Assembly (NCBI RefSeq): GCF_001514495.1
Contig: NZ_BCNM01000001.1
Location: forward strand, 558,001-622,000
DNA length: 64,000 bases
Direction: 5' to 3'
Origin: Paenibacillus pabuli NBRC 13638
Lineage (GTDB): Bacteria > Bacillota > Bacilli > Paenibacillales > Paenibacillaceae
Shown here: positions 18,735 to 27,731 of the stretch, piece by piece
Position numbering within the stretch: the first letter of the stretch is position 1
How the letters are laid out: the number at the start of each line of letters is the position of its first letter
The notes under the pieces: model-generated
The model's database searches: none
The model's input: only the letters and a program-made list of their open reading frames with translations
Told to the model about the DNA's origin: nothing
Translations under genes and position numbers: made by a program

Positions 18735-21305
18735 ATGAACTATGACGTGGCCAAAAAAATGATCGTAATGTTACTCGTATTCGGCCTATTTCTTGGTGGA
18801 TGTCAGCCCGGTTCTGCGCCTGTCACCAGGATGTCGGCGAATGCAGATGAGCAAGCCGAAGTCCCTGTTCTGCCACCTGGTGAGAAGCTGGCGTCGTCTT
18901 TCAGTGATGCCCGTCTGACGGATATGCTCGGGCTCGCTCAGAATGACGAATTACAGCTGCTCATTCAGGAGGATACAGCCGAAATCGCGGTGGTTCACAA
19001 GCGAAGCGGGCAAGTCTGGCGCAGCAATCCCGAGGAGCGGAATCTGGATGCGCTCGCGGCAGGAATTAACAAGGACCTGCTGTCGGCTCAAGCCAAACTC
19101 ATTTTTTATAACAGCTTGGGTCAAAGCAGCTCGGTCAATTCCTATACTGATAGCGTAGCCCATCAGCAAGTAAGCTACGAATTATTGCCAAACGGCGTTC
19201 GGGTGAATTACCAGTTTGGAAGCGATGAACGTTCGATCGATGATCTGCCTGTAAAGATCAGCAAAGAGCGATTCGAGCAGAAGCTGCTTGCTCCGCTCGA
19301 CAAGGCCGGGCAGCGGGCTTTGAAGATTGGATATGCTCAAGATAAGGGAGAGGACGTCTACGTAAGGAATGACAAAGCGCTGCAAGGGCTTCAGTTGACG
19401 CGTGCCCTGAAGGCTTTTGAAACAGCCGGATACACCTCTGAGGACCTTGAACTGGACAATACCGAGCATGGCATAGAACAGGAGAAGAGCGGCCCCCGAA
19501 TGTTCATGGTTTCCATCGAATACGAGCTGGACGGGGAATCCTTGGTTGTACGTGTTCCAGCAGCAGACATCCATTTTCCTGAGCAATACCCGATTAACAG
19601 CATTTCTGTACTGGATTACTTTGGGGCAGGTACAGCGGAACAGGAAGGGTCCCTGTTTGTGCCTGACGGTTCAGGAGCGCTCATTCATTTCAATAATGGA
19701 AAAGTTCAATACCCTTCCTATCAGCAGGACATTTATGGACCGGATCTAACAATGAAGCTTCGTGAAGTAGATTCTTCTGAGGAAAGAGCCAGGCTGCCGG
19801 TATTCGGTCTCATTCGCGAGGGTGGCGCATTTCTTGGCATCATTGAAGAGGGTGCAGCAGCAGCCGTTGTAAATGCCGATATCAGCGGAAAACTGAATAG
19901 CTACAACAATGTGTATCCGAGCTTTTACGTTGTAAACAAGAGTGATGTAACACTTCAGGCCAGCGACATGGTACGCACACTTCCCAAGTTCCAGAAGAAG
20001 CCGACCGCATCCGATTTTGTCGTTCGTTATGCTTTTGCTGGAGCAGAGAAAGCCTCGTATTCCGGTCTGGCTTCCTTATATCGTGACTATTTAATCCAGA
20101 CGAACGGTCTTCCTTCGAAGCAAACGGCTGAGGCTGATAAAGACATTCCATTTTACTTGAAGCTTATCGGCGGAATGACGACCAAGAAACATATGCTGGG
20201 CATACCTTACGACTCCACCGAAGCGTTGACCACCTTTGATGAAGCCCGGCATATCTTGTCGACCCTGAAGGGAAAACAAGTATCCAACATCCAGGTTCGT
20301 TATGCGGGTTGGTTCAACGGGGGACTTCAACATCAGGTGCCGGATTCCATCCATGTGGATGGAGCGATTGGAGGACGAAAAGGCATGCAAGCGTTCAGTG
20401 AGTATACTCGTGAGGAGGGAATTGGATTTTATCCCGATGTAGCTGTACTGAATGTACACTCGAAGAAAGGATTCAGTCCTTCCAAGGAGGCTTCACGTAC
20501 CCTGACGCAGGAACCTGCGCTTCTGTATCCTATGGACCCTGCAAGACTGCGGCGTGACCGGGATCGACTCCCGTCCTATATCCTCTCTCCACATTTGCTG
20601 GATGATGTGACTCAAGACATGTTGAAAGCGCTGCAACCTTTTGAGCTAGGTGGACTGTCGCTGCGTGATCTCACAGAGCAATTGAACAGTGACATGAATC
20701 CCAAAAAAATGATGGATCGTACAGGCGCGCAAACCGCGGTCACCGAAACCTTGAAGCAGATTGCACAGCAAGGTATACCCGTTGTCGCTGAAGGAGGGAA
20801 TGCTTATGCCCTGCCATATGTGACAGGTCTGACGGATGTACCGATGTCCAGCAGCCGCTTCAAATTGGAGGATGAAGAAATTCCGTTTTTCCAACTGGTT
20901 ACACATGGAGGGGTTAGCTATACAGGTGCTGCTTATAATCTGTCTACGTATACCGATGCGAGAGAGTACGTGCTGAAGCTCGTGGAGTACGGCGCAAGTC
21001 CTTATTTCACTTGGTTTAACGCACCGAATCATGTCGTTAAGGAAACGGATTATGACTATCTGTATGCTGCACATTATGAACAATGGATGGATCTGGCAGC
21101 CGAAATGTATGAAGAGGTCAATCAGGCCAATCGTGCATTTGCAGGATCTCACATGGTATCCCACGAGAAGCTTGTTGAAGGCGTGTTCCAGACGACCTAC
21201 GAAAACGGCGGGTTTGCGGTAGTGAATTATAACGACTTCCCGGTACAGGCAGCAGGCCAGACCGTGGAAGCCAAAAGTTATGTGACAGGTGGTGAGCAAC
21301 TCTGA
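18735..21305 (+). CDS. DUF5696-like extracellular lipoprotein
   Basis: An 856-aa lipoprotein (lipobox LGGC near residue 21). AAGGAG at 18721-18726 fits the ATG at 18735; a long in-frame extension back to 18612 lies within the Yip1 gene and lacks a signal peptide. The N-terminal about 400 residues look beta-rich (VSYELLPNGVRVNYQFG; LFVPDGSGALIHFNNG). From about 440 on, alternating helices and strands resemble a TIM-barrel glycosidase (YSGLASLYRDYLI, VRYAGWFNGG, GFYPDVAVLN, PVVAEGGNAYALPYVTG), ending in a strand-rich tail (FAVVNYNDFPVQAAG). I recognise it as DUF5696-like from memory; a glycan-active role is an inference. Its stop overlaps the next permease start. Confidence 0.68.
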   Translation: MNYDVAKKMIVMLLVFGLFLGGCQPGSAPVTRMSANADEQAEVPVLPPGEKLASSFSDARLTDMLGLAQNDELQLLIQEDTAEIAVVHKRSGQVWRSNPEERNLDALAAGINKDLLSAQAKLIFYNSLGQSSSVNSYTDSVAHQQVSYELLPNGVRVNYQFGSDERSIDDLPVKISKERFEQKLLAPLDKAGQRALKIGYAQDKGEDVYVRNDKALQGLQLTRALKAFETAGYTSEDLELDNTEHGIEQEKSGPRMFMVSIEYELDGESLVVRVPAADIHFPEQYPINSISVLDYFGAGTAEQEGSLFVPDGSGALIHFNNGKVQYPSYQQDIYGPDLTMKLREVDSSEERARLPVFGLIREGGAFLGIIEEGAAAAVVNADISGKLNSYNNVYPSFYVVNKSDVTLQASDMVRTLPKFQKKPTASDFVVRYAFAGAEKASYSGLASLYRDYLIQTNGLPSKQTAEADKDIPFYLKLIGGMTTKKHMLGIPYDSTEALTTFDEARHILSTLKGKQVSNIQVRYAGWFNGGLQHQVPDSIHVDGAIGGRKGMQAFSEYTREEGIGFYPDVAVLNVHSKKGFSPSKEASRTLTQEPALLYPMDPARLRRDRDRLPSYILSPHLLDDVTQDMLKALQPFELGGLSLRDLTEQLNSDMNPKKMMDRTGAQTAVTETLKQIAQQGIPVVAEGGNAYALPYVTGLTDVPMSSSRFKLEDEEIPFFQLVTHGGVSYTGAAYNLSTYTDAREYVLKLVEYGASPYFTWFNAPNHVVKETDYDYLYAAHYEQWMDLAAEMYEEVNQANRAFAGSHMVSHEKLVEGVFQTTYENGGFAVVNYNDFPVQAAGQTVEAKSYVTGGEQL

Positions 21306-22204
21306 AAGCGCTATTGAGAGGGAAGTGGGGACGACGGACCTATGCCCAGCAGAAGGCTGCCTGGGGAGTCATCTACGTGCTTCCTTGGCTCATCGGGTTT
21401 GTACTGTTCTTCTTTGTTCCATTATTGGCTTCTCTTCGTTACAGCTTGAGCTCCATCCAGGCAAACGCGGAGGGCATATCCATCCAGTTCACGGGTCTTG
21501 CCAACTACATCCAGGCATTGACGGTAAATACCAGCTTCAACCGGGCACTCATTGAATCCATAACGGATGTAGTAGTCAATGTGCCGTTAATCGTTATTTT
21601 CAGTTTGTTTCTTGCTGTGATTCTCAATCAGAAGTTCCCGGGTCGGGCGATCGCGCGGTCCATCTTTTTCCTTCCGGTTATTCTGGCATCGGGGGTCATT
21701 ATGTCATTAGAAAGCACCAGTCTGATCGAGGCTGTGAATCAGAGCAGTACCGGCGGCAGTGCCTTGGGCACATTTGAGCTGGAAAACCTGATGCTGGACG
21801 CCGGGCTGAGTGAGTGGGTTGTGACGTATTTGAGTGGGGCGGTAGACCGCATTTATCAGATCGTTAGCCAATCGGGTGTCCAGATTCTAATCTTCCTTGC
21901 AGGTATCCAGACCATATCTCCCCAACTGTACGAGGCTTCCAAAATGGAAGGGGCTACGGGATATGAAGCCTTCTGGAAAATTACATTTCCGATGGTCAGT
22001 CCGCTGATTTTTGTCAACGGTATCTATACCATTGTGGATTCCTTTGCCAACAATGCCATGACAACACTTATTCGGGATACCGGTTTTGTCAAATTTGATT
22101 TTGGGTTAAGTTCAGCCATGGCGTGGGTGTATTTCGTGGCCATTGCTATCATATTGGTGCTCGTATCCCTCATTTTCTCCAAACGTGTCTTCTATCAAGA
22201 TTAA
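21302..22204 (+). CDS. Carbohydrate ABC transporter permease (second pair, first member)
   Basis: A membrane protein of about 300 aa with six TMs (VIYVLPWLIGFVLFFFVPL first) and the EAA motif EASKMEGATGYEAFWKITFP. It has an unusual extracellular insert of about 60 residues between TM2-3 (TSLIEAVNQSSTGGSA ... SEWVVTYL). The start is ambiguous: CTG at 21302 overlaps the previous stop (CTGA) and has AGGTGGTGAG 5 nt upstream, whereas TTG at 21314 has no suitable ribosome binding site. I used 21302. Together with the next gene it forms a second transporter channel in the same operon. Confidence 0.85.
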   Translation: MKALLRGKWGRRTYAQQKAAWGVIYVLPWLIGFVLFFFVPLLASLRYSLSSIQANAEGISIQFTGLANYIQALTVNTSFNRALIESITDVVVNVPLIVIFSLFLAVILNQKFPGRAIARSIFFLPVILASGVIMSLESTSLIEAVNQSSTGGSALGTFELENLMLDAGLSEWVVTYLSGAVDRIYQIVSQSGVQILIFLAGIQTISPQLYEASKMEGATGYEAFWKITFPMVSPLIFVNGIYTIVDSFANNAMTTLIRDTGFVKFDFGLSSAMAWVYFVAIAIILVLVSLIFSKRVFYQD

Positions 22205-22221
22205 GAAAGGGGGTTGTTCGG

Positions 22222-23166
22222 ATGATAATATCCAGACTGTTTTCACTTGAGCAGTGGAAAAGCTGGCTCTGGTCCATCGTGCGATTCACACTGATTGCCG
22301 GGCTATCCTTCGTGATTCTGTTCCCCATATTTCAGAAAATATCAACGTCCATCAAGGATAAGAGTGATTTGTATTCAGCCGTTGTGGTCTGGATTCCACA
22401 GAATTTCTCCTTCGATAATTTCCGGGAGGCTATTCGTGTCATGGATTACTGGGCAACGCTGCTCAATACGTTTGCGTTATCCGCAACCACAACCATTCTG
22501 ACAACGCTTTCCTGTGCACTCGCTGGATACGGGTTTGCCCGTTTGAAATTTAAAGGCAGCAACCTGTTATTTGCCGGGGTCATCCTGACGATTCTGGTTC
22601 CACCCACCACGATTTTGATTCCGGTGTACCTGAATCTAAAGAGCTTCGATCTCATGGGAGCGATGACACTGATTTTCGGCAAACCCATGAATTTGCTGAA
22701 TACGTACTGGCCGTTTATCCTGACCGCCCTTACAGCGAATTCGTTAAAAGCAGGTTTGTATATCTTCATCTTCCGCCAGTTTTTCAGAGGTATTCCGAAG
22801 GAGGTAGAGGAGGCAGCTTACGTCGATGGTGCAGGCATCAGCCGTACATTTGCACGCATTATGCTGCCTAACGCCATTCCGTCAATCGTTACAGTGCTGC
22901 TTTTTTCCTTTGTGTGGCAATGGAATGACAGCTTCTATACGACAACGTATCTGACATCCAGCAAAGTCATGTCAACCCAGCTGTCTTCCCTTCCGTACAA
23001 TCTGGCCCAGCAGGTGAGCGATGGTGCATCCAAAGCCGATCCATTCTACCTGAGCATGATTCAGGATACGGGTATTTTGCTGGCCATCTTGCCTTTGATC
23101 ATCATTTACCTGTTTGTACAGCGTTATTTCGTTGAAAGTGTAGAACGTACTGGAATCGTCGGATGA
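22222..23166 (+). CDS. Carbohydrate ABC transporter permease (second pair, second member)
   Basis: A 314-aa MalG-like permease. N-terminal TM FTLIAGLSFVILFPIFQKIS, loop DKSDLYSAVVVWIPQNF, EAA motif EEAAYVDGAGISRTFARIMLP, C-terminal PLIIIYLFVQRYFVES. The ATG at 22222 has AAAGGGGG at 22206-22213; an open extension to 22123 overlaps the previous permease and is not needed. Last transporter gene of the nine-gene run. Confidence 0.9.
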   Translation: MIISRLFSLEQWKSWLWSIVRFTLIAGLSFVILFPIFQKISTSIKDKSDLYSAVVVWIPQNFSFDNFREAIRVMDYWATLLNTFALSATTTILTTLSCALAGYGFARLKFKGSNLLFAGVILTILVPPTTILIPVYLNLKSFDLMGAMTLIFGKPMNLLNTYWPFILTALTANSLKAGLYIFIFRQFFRGIPKEVEEAAYVDGAGISRTFARIMLPNAIPSIVTVLLFSFVWQWNDSFYTTTYLTSSKVMSTQLSSLPYNLAQQVSDGASKADPFYLSMIQDTGILLAILPLIIIYLFVQRYFVESVERTGIVG

Positions 23167-23261
23167 GGAAGGATTCGTGAAAATGTTAAGTTGAATCATA
23201 TAAGAGAGGAGGTGATGTCGTCTGTTTCCTCGCTTCACCAATTAAAACTGGAGGGATTATT

Positions 23262-24959
23262 TTGAAAAAGTTGTTGCTGTCATTGAAATTCATGCTCGTA
23301 CTTGCTTTGCTGTTGTCCATTACCCCACTCGGGCCGGGACGTGCAGATGCGTGGGTCGGTATGCCGATGGGCAAGCTTCACGTGAATGGGAAAAACTTGG
23401 TTAACAGTAATAATCAGCCCGTCTTACTAAGTGGCTGGCATCAGCCTTCAGGCGCTTACTGGACCTACCAGGACAGCAAATATTATCTGAATCTTCATGG
23501 CAACAACCGCCATGCTGCCACATTGGCTTATCTGAAAGACATTACGGATACGTTCACAAGTACAAGTCCAAAATACGGAAGCAGCCACGGCTGGAATATG
23601 AATCAGATTCGTCTGTTCATCGACCGGGAAGACATGGGTGATGTGGCAGCAGGCACTTACAATTTTGCAGGGTTACAAACCGTAACGCAGAATGTCATTA
23701 TCCCTTATATCCAATATGCCAAAACAAAAGGCGTCTATGTTACGCTTGGCCTTGACTTCACCTTAAAGGACGATCAAGGAACCACCGCAGCCAATCTTCA
23801 AAAGTTCAACCAAATCTGGGGCTATCTCGCTTCCCGCCCGGAAATCAAAAGTGCAGACAACGTACATTTCGAGCTGATCAACGAGCCGATTAAATCGTAT
23901 GCCAACGGCCACTGGGGTGGCTACAATGGCGAGAATGACTTTGTAGATCACTGGAATGATCTGCGCAATTTCCAGAATTCCATAATCTCTACCATTCGGA
24001 GCCAAGGCGCAGATAATGTCATCTGGGCCGCTGGACTGGGATACAATCAATTCTACAGCCTGACAGCAAGCCATCCTTTGACAGACCCGCTGAACAATTA
24101 TGGTTATGCGGTTCACTGGTATCCAGGGTATGGTGCGTATGACAACATGTCGATTTTGCAAGATCAGTGGAATACCAATGTAAAGGCAGCTGCCGATAAA
24201 TATCCAATCAATATTACCGAAGTAACATGGTTCAAAAAGAAAGCTGGCGATTCCGCATATTGGGATCTGTTCAATGGCAGTAATGAAGGCTTTGGTAACA
24301 ATACAAAGGCCATTTTCAACGCGGCAGGCAACGTCAGCATTGCCGCTCACATGAACGGATTTATTCTGGATGCTGGAGCACGGAGCTCCTTTGCTGATCC
24401 TACGGCAGGCCTGAAATGGGACGGCGATGCTTCGCGGAGCGCAATGGGCAGGTTCCTTTTCAATTGGTTTTATGAACGTGCTCAGAACTACCCGAACGGT
24501 GGCACGACTCCATCAACCGGTTTGATCCCGGGGGCGACTTACAAGATTGTTGCCAGACATTCGGGCAAGGTGATTGATGTGCCAGGTGGAGTCAATGAGA
24601 ATAATTTGCAGCTTCAGCAATGGTCCGATCTGGGCGGAAATCCTCAAAAATGGGTCTTGAATCAGATTGCTGGTGGAAACTACAGTTTGACGAGTGTGAA
24701 TTCGCCTGATAAGGTCATCGACATTCGTAATGGAACCACCAACAACGGAGAAGCGGTTCAGCTTATGAGCAATTTGAACACCACAGCGCAGCATTTCAAA
24801 ATCAATGATCTTGGCAATGGATACTGGAGTATTATAAATGTAAACAGCAATAAAGCTATTGAAGTAGCAGGTTCTGCGACGACAGACGGTGCAAAATTGC
24901 AGCAAAATACCTTTACCAATGCAACCAACCAGCAATGGAAGTTTGTTGCTGTCAATTAA
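23262..24959 (+). CDS. Secreted GH5-like glycoside hydrolase with C-terminal ricin-type lectin domain
   Basis: A 565-aa secreted enzyme. Signal peptide at 1-29 (cleavage after GRADA or nearby), clan-A TIM barrel at about 35-410, and a ricin B/CBM13-like trefoil at about 425-565 with QxW-type repeats (LQLQQWSDLGGNPQKW, NATNQQWKF). The acid/base Glu is in HFELINEP and the nucleophile Glu in NITEVTWF, the GH5 arrangement. GH5 covers cellulase, mannanase and xylan-active enzymes; the substrate is not decided here, though neighbours point to xylan. The start is TTG at 23262 behind CTGGAGGGA. A 16-codon mini-frame with its own strong ribosome binding site ends exactly over this start codon. Confidence 0.82.
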   Translation: MKKLLLSLKFMLVLALLLSITPLGPGRADAWVGMPMGKLHVNGKNLVNSNNQPVLLSGWHQPSGAYWTYQDSKYYLNLHGNNRHAATLAYLKDITDTFTSTSPKYGSSHGWNMNQIRLFIDREDMGDVAAGTYNFAGLQTVTQNVIIPYIQYAKTKGVYVTLGLDFTLKDDQGTTAANLQKFNQIWGYLASRPEIKSADNVHFELINEPIKSYANGHWGGYNGENDFVDHWNDLRNFQNSIISTIRSQGADNVIWAAGLGYNQFYSLTASHPLTDPLNNYGYAVHWYPGYGAYDNMSILQDQWNTNVKAAADKYPINITEVTWFKKKAGDSAYWDLFNGSNEGFGNNTKAIFNAAGNVSIAAHMNGFILDAGARSSFADPTAGLKWDGDASRSAMGRFLFNWFYERAQNYPNGGTTPSTGLIPGATYKIVARHSGKVIDVPGGVNENNLQLQQWSDLGGNPQKWVLNQIAGGNYSLTSVNSPDKVIDIRNGTTNNGEAVQLMSNLNTTAQHFKINDLGNGYWSIINVNSNKAIEVAGSATTDGAKLQQNTFTNATNQQWKFVAVN

Positions 24960-24975
24960 AAAAACATGTACAAGC

Positions 24976-25018
24976 AGGACCTCCCAAGCCATAATATGGC
25001 CGTGGAGGTCCTTATTTG
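24976..25018 (+). terminator. Terminator after the GH5 gene
   Basis: Nine-bp perfect stem AGGACCTCC / GGAGGTCCT, loop of 19 nt, then TATTTGTATT. It closes the operon that starts at 10393. Confidence 0.65.
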
Positions 25019-25197
25019 TATTCCAGAGTGTAATCAGCAGAACATTAAAGATGAGCATGCGAAAATCAGACGTAGCGGATTCTTTTCTATTTAACGATAT
25101 CAGATTCTGGAGTTGGATTTTATGTATTTGTACCAAAAAGAAGAAGTTGTACCTTCACCTTGCACAAATGAAAGGTGTATCATTAACAAAACAAACT

Positions 25198-25211
25198 TGT
25201 AAACGCTTACG
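25198..25211 (+). promoter_or_regulatory. cre (CcpA) site before the AraC membrane sensor
   Basis: TGTAAACGCTTACG matches the cre consensus at 13 of 14 positions. It ends 17 nt before the start codon at 25228, overlapping the region just upstream of the ribosome binding site, where CcpA could block transcription. Confidence 0.65.
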
Positions 25212-25227
25212 AAATAAGGGGGTACAT

Positions 25228-27546
25228 ATGCAGCGCTTATGGTTCAAATTCTCGCCGTTGTTTCGCAGATTCATGGTTTCTTATCTGATTGTTCTCATGA
25301 TTCCTCAGATTGCCGGATATGCCTCCTACAGAGCATCCATTGAAGCAGCGAGGACAAGTTCTATTGAGAACAGCTTAAAATCACTTAATCTTGGCAAGGA
25401 AATTATTGAACGTAATCTTATGCAGGTCGAGGATTTCACAAGACAGTTAGCCATTAACCAGGATTTATACCGTTTAATAGCCGATCCTAAGCCGCAAGAC
25501 GCTAATAATGTCTATGGTTTAAGCCGCATGCAGCGCAGTCTGTCCATGTACAGCAGCACCAATGAGTATTTGTCTCATTTCTTCATCTATGTTCCGAATT
25601 ATAATGTCATTATTACGCCTACGACGGTTTACTATCGACCTGAACATTATTTTGCTGCCAATCGCCTGGAAGGCATGACGTTCGACGAGTGGAAAGACAA
25701 CATCTTAAAAAAGCCACATTTAAATGAAATCATTCCCTTACAAAACTACAAGAAGGAGATTAGCAGTAATGTGCTTGTGGACGCTCCTGCCATTACGTTT
25801 CTTCAATCGCTTCCATTGAACAGCTTCAACAAACCACAGGCTACAATCGGCGTCATGATTGATGAGGATAAGATGGCGAGCCTGACTAACCACATTGTAG
25901 AGCAATATGGAGGATGGACACTGGTGACAGACTCCAATGAGAATATCATTTTTTCGAGCGGCCTGAATCAAGAGAAGGCGGAAAAATTAAAGGTTATGAC
26001 TGCCAGCGAGCACGATGAAGCGAAGCCTATGGGCGACGGACGGCTGCTGATTTCCATTCGCTCCAATCAAAACGGTTGGAATTACATGGCTGGCATTCCC
26101 GAACATGCACTGATGGTCAAGGCAGACCAAATCAAGCAGGTTACCTTTACCTTTACATTGGCAACGCTAGGTTTCGGATTGTTGATTGGGCTTCTGCTCG
26201 CTTATCGAAACAGCGCTCCGATCCATCGGCTTCTATCCGTGTTCCGGGAACAGGATATTGGGCTGCCTGGAAAGACAAGCAACGAATATGACTTCCTGGC
26301 CAGCAACATTACCAGTCTCATTACCAACAACCATCTCCTCAAGAACGCATTAAACGAGCAGCTCCCGATGCTTCGGGACGGGTTTATTAAACGTTTGTTA
26401 ACCGGAGAGTTTTACACAACGCGTGAGCTGGAGGCGATCTCTTCCCAAACAGGAATTTCGCTCCATACCAGCCGGGGCTTTGTCGGAATCCTGAAGGTAG
26501 ACGGTTATGGCAGTCCGGATAGCGAAGAAATTATTCAGGAACTAAGCGTAGCGAGGCTCATTGTGCGCGAAGCCATGACAGCATGGAATTCAGAAGTGTT
26601 GATAACCGACTGGGGAACAGATCAGATTGCTTTTGTACATCCGCTTAGTGGAGATTCTTCGGATAAAGCTCTCCGAGCATGTGAAGCCGAACTGGAAAAA
26701 ATGACGCATGCAGTGTACCGGGATTACCGGGTATCCACCACCATTGGAATGGGCTCTTTTTATGAGGTATGGAATGACGTTGGCCGATCGTTTAACGAGG
26801 CAAGACACGCGCTGGAATATGCCCTTCACACGGGCAAGGATCATATGATGAAATTCGAGGATGCAGTGAAAGAGACGGAACTGTACTACTATCCGATTGA
26901 GTCTGAACAACGGCTGTTAAATACACTAAAGGTCGGTGAACTGGAAGAATCCAACCGTATTTTGGATCAGTTGTTCAACCGAAACTTTACAGAGCGAGAG
27001 CTGTCGTATGACATGACACAACAGTTTATCATGGAATTGAAGGGAACATTTCTGAAGCTGGAACCCAAGATTATGCTGGATGAATCCCTTGTGGAGGAGC
27101 TCAAGGATCGGGTTTCGGGGATTCAGGTGACGGATAAGGTTGCCATACTTCAGAGCAAGTTCCATCATCTGGCGAAAGACGTATGCCAAGACGTTCAACG
27201 TAAAAAAACAAACATGCACACCGGATTTGTTAATGAAACGATTGCTTATATCCAGGAACGTTATGCTGATGCAAACTTGACCGTATACCGGATTGCGGAA
27301 CATATGGGCAAACCGGAAAAATATATATCTCAGTTATTCAAGGAGCATACCGGAGAGAACCTTTCCGATTATGTAGAAGTGGTGCGAATCAACAAAGCCG
27401 CTGAACTACTGCGGGAGAGTCAGCAGACGATTGATGAAATCGCATTAGCAACCGGATATAACAGCGCGCATTCGTTCCGAAGAGCCTTCAAACGGGTTCG
27501 AGGTGTATTGCCTAGTGCATTTAGACAAATGCATGATCCAATTTAA
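25228..27546 (+). CDS. Membrane-bound AraC-family regulator with extracellular sensor domain
   Basis: A 772-aa one-component regulator. TM1 near residues 13-33, an extracellular Cache-like domain of about 260 residues, TM2 at about 298-320 (FTFTLATLGFGLLIGLLLAY), a long cytoplasmic linker with a GGDEF-like or dimerising region, and an AraC HTH pair at about 670-772 (LTVYRIAEHMGKPEKYISQLF; IDEIALATGYNSAHSFRRAF). The start at 25228 has AAGGGGG 5 nt upstream; an open extension to 24889 overlaps the GH5 gene. It is followed by its probable target, an importer with GH127. Confidence 0.88.
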   Translation: MQRLWFKFSPLFRRFMVSYLIVLMIPQIAGYASYRASIEAARTSSIENSLKSLNLGKEIIERNLMQVEDFTRQLAINQDLYRLIADPKPQDANNVYGLSRMQRSLSMYSSTNEYLSHFFIYVPNYNVIITPTTVYYRPEHYFAANRLEGMTFDEWKDNILKKPHLNEIIPLQNYKKEISSNVLVDAPAITFLQSLPLNSFNKPQATIGVMIDEDKMASLTNHIVEQYGGWTLVTDSNENIIFSSGLNQEKAEKLKVMTASEHDEAKPMGDGRLLISIRSNQNGWNYMAGIPEHALMVKADQIKQVTFTFTLATLGFGLLIGLLLAYRNSAPIHRLLSVFREQDIGLPGKTSNEYDFLASNITSLITNNHLLKNALNEQLPMLRDGFIKRLLTGEFYTTRELEAISSQTGISLHTSRGFVGILKVDGYGSPDSEEIIQELSVARLIVREAMTAWNSEVLITDWGTDQIAFVHPLSGDSSDKALRACEAELEKMTHAVYRDYRVSTTIGMGSFYEVWNDVGRSFNEARHALEYALHTGKDHMMKFEDAVKETELYYYPIESEQRLLNTLKVGELEESNRILDQLFNRNFTERELSYDMTQQFIMELKGTFLKLEPKIMLDESLVEELKDRVSGIQVTDKVAILQSKFHHLAKDVCQDVQRKKTNMHTGFVNETIAYIQERYADANLTVYRIAEHMGKPEKYISQLFKEHTGENLSDYVEVVRINKAAELLRESQQTIDEIALATGYNSAHSFRRAFKRVRGVLPSAFRQMHDPI

Positions 27547-27601
27547 AAACCAAAGAAAACTCCCGGCGCAGTCCTAGGAAATATCAGGCTTCCCAGCCTT
27601 C

Positions 27602-27630
27602 TTGACTGGAATCGTACCTCATTTTATAAA
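27602..27630 (+). promoter_or_regulatory. Sigma-A promoter of the importer/GH127 operon
   Basis: TTGACT at 27602-27607, exactly 17 nt, then TATAAA at 27625-27630. Transcription would start near 27637, leaving a leader of about 95 nt that contains the cre site at 27676. Confidence 0.65.
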
Positions 27631-27675
27631 GTGTACCTTTACGCAAACGGGTATGCACTCATATGATTACGAGCA

Positions 27676-27689
27676 AGAAAGCGCTATCA
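27676..27689 (+). promoter_or_regulatory. cre (CcpA) roadblock site in the importer leader
   Basis: AGAAAGCGCTATCA matches the cre consensus at 13 of 14 positions. It lies about 40 nt downstream of the predicted transcription start, the position where CcpA acts as a roadblock. Confidence 0.6.
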
Positions 27690-27731
27690 AATTGGGAAAG
27701 GCTTATTTCCGATAGGCCACCTACTGGGGGG

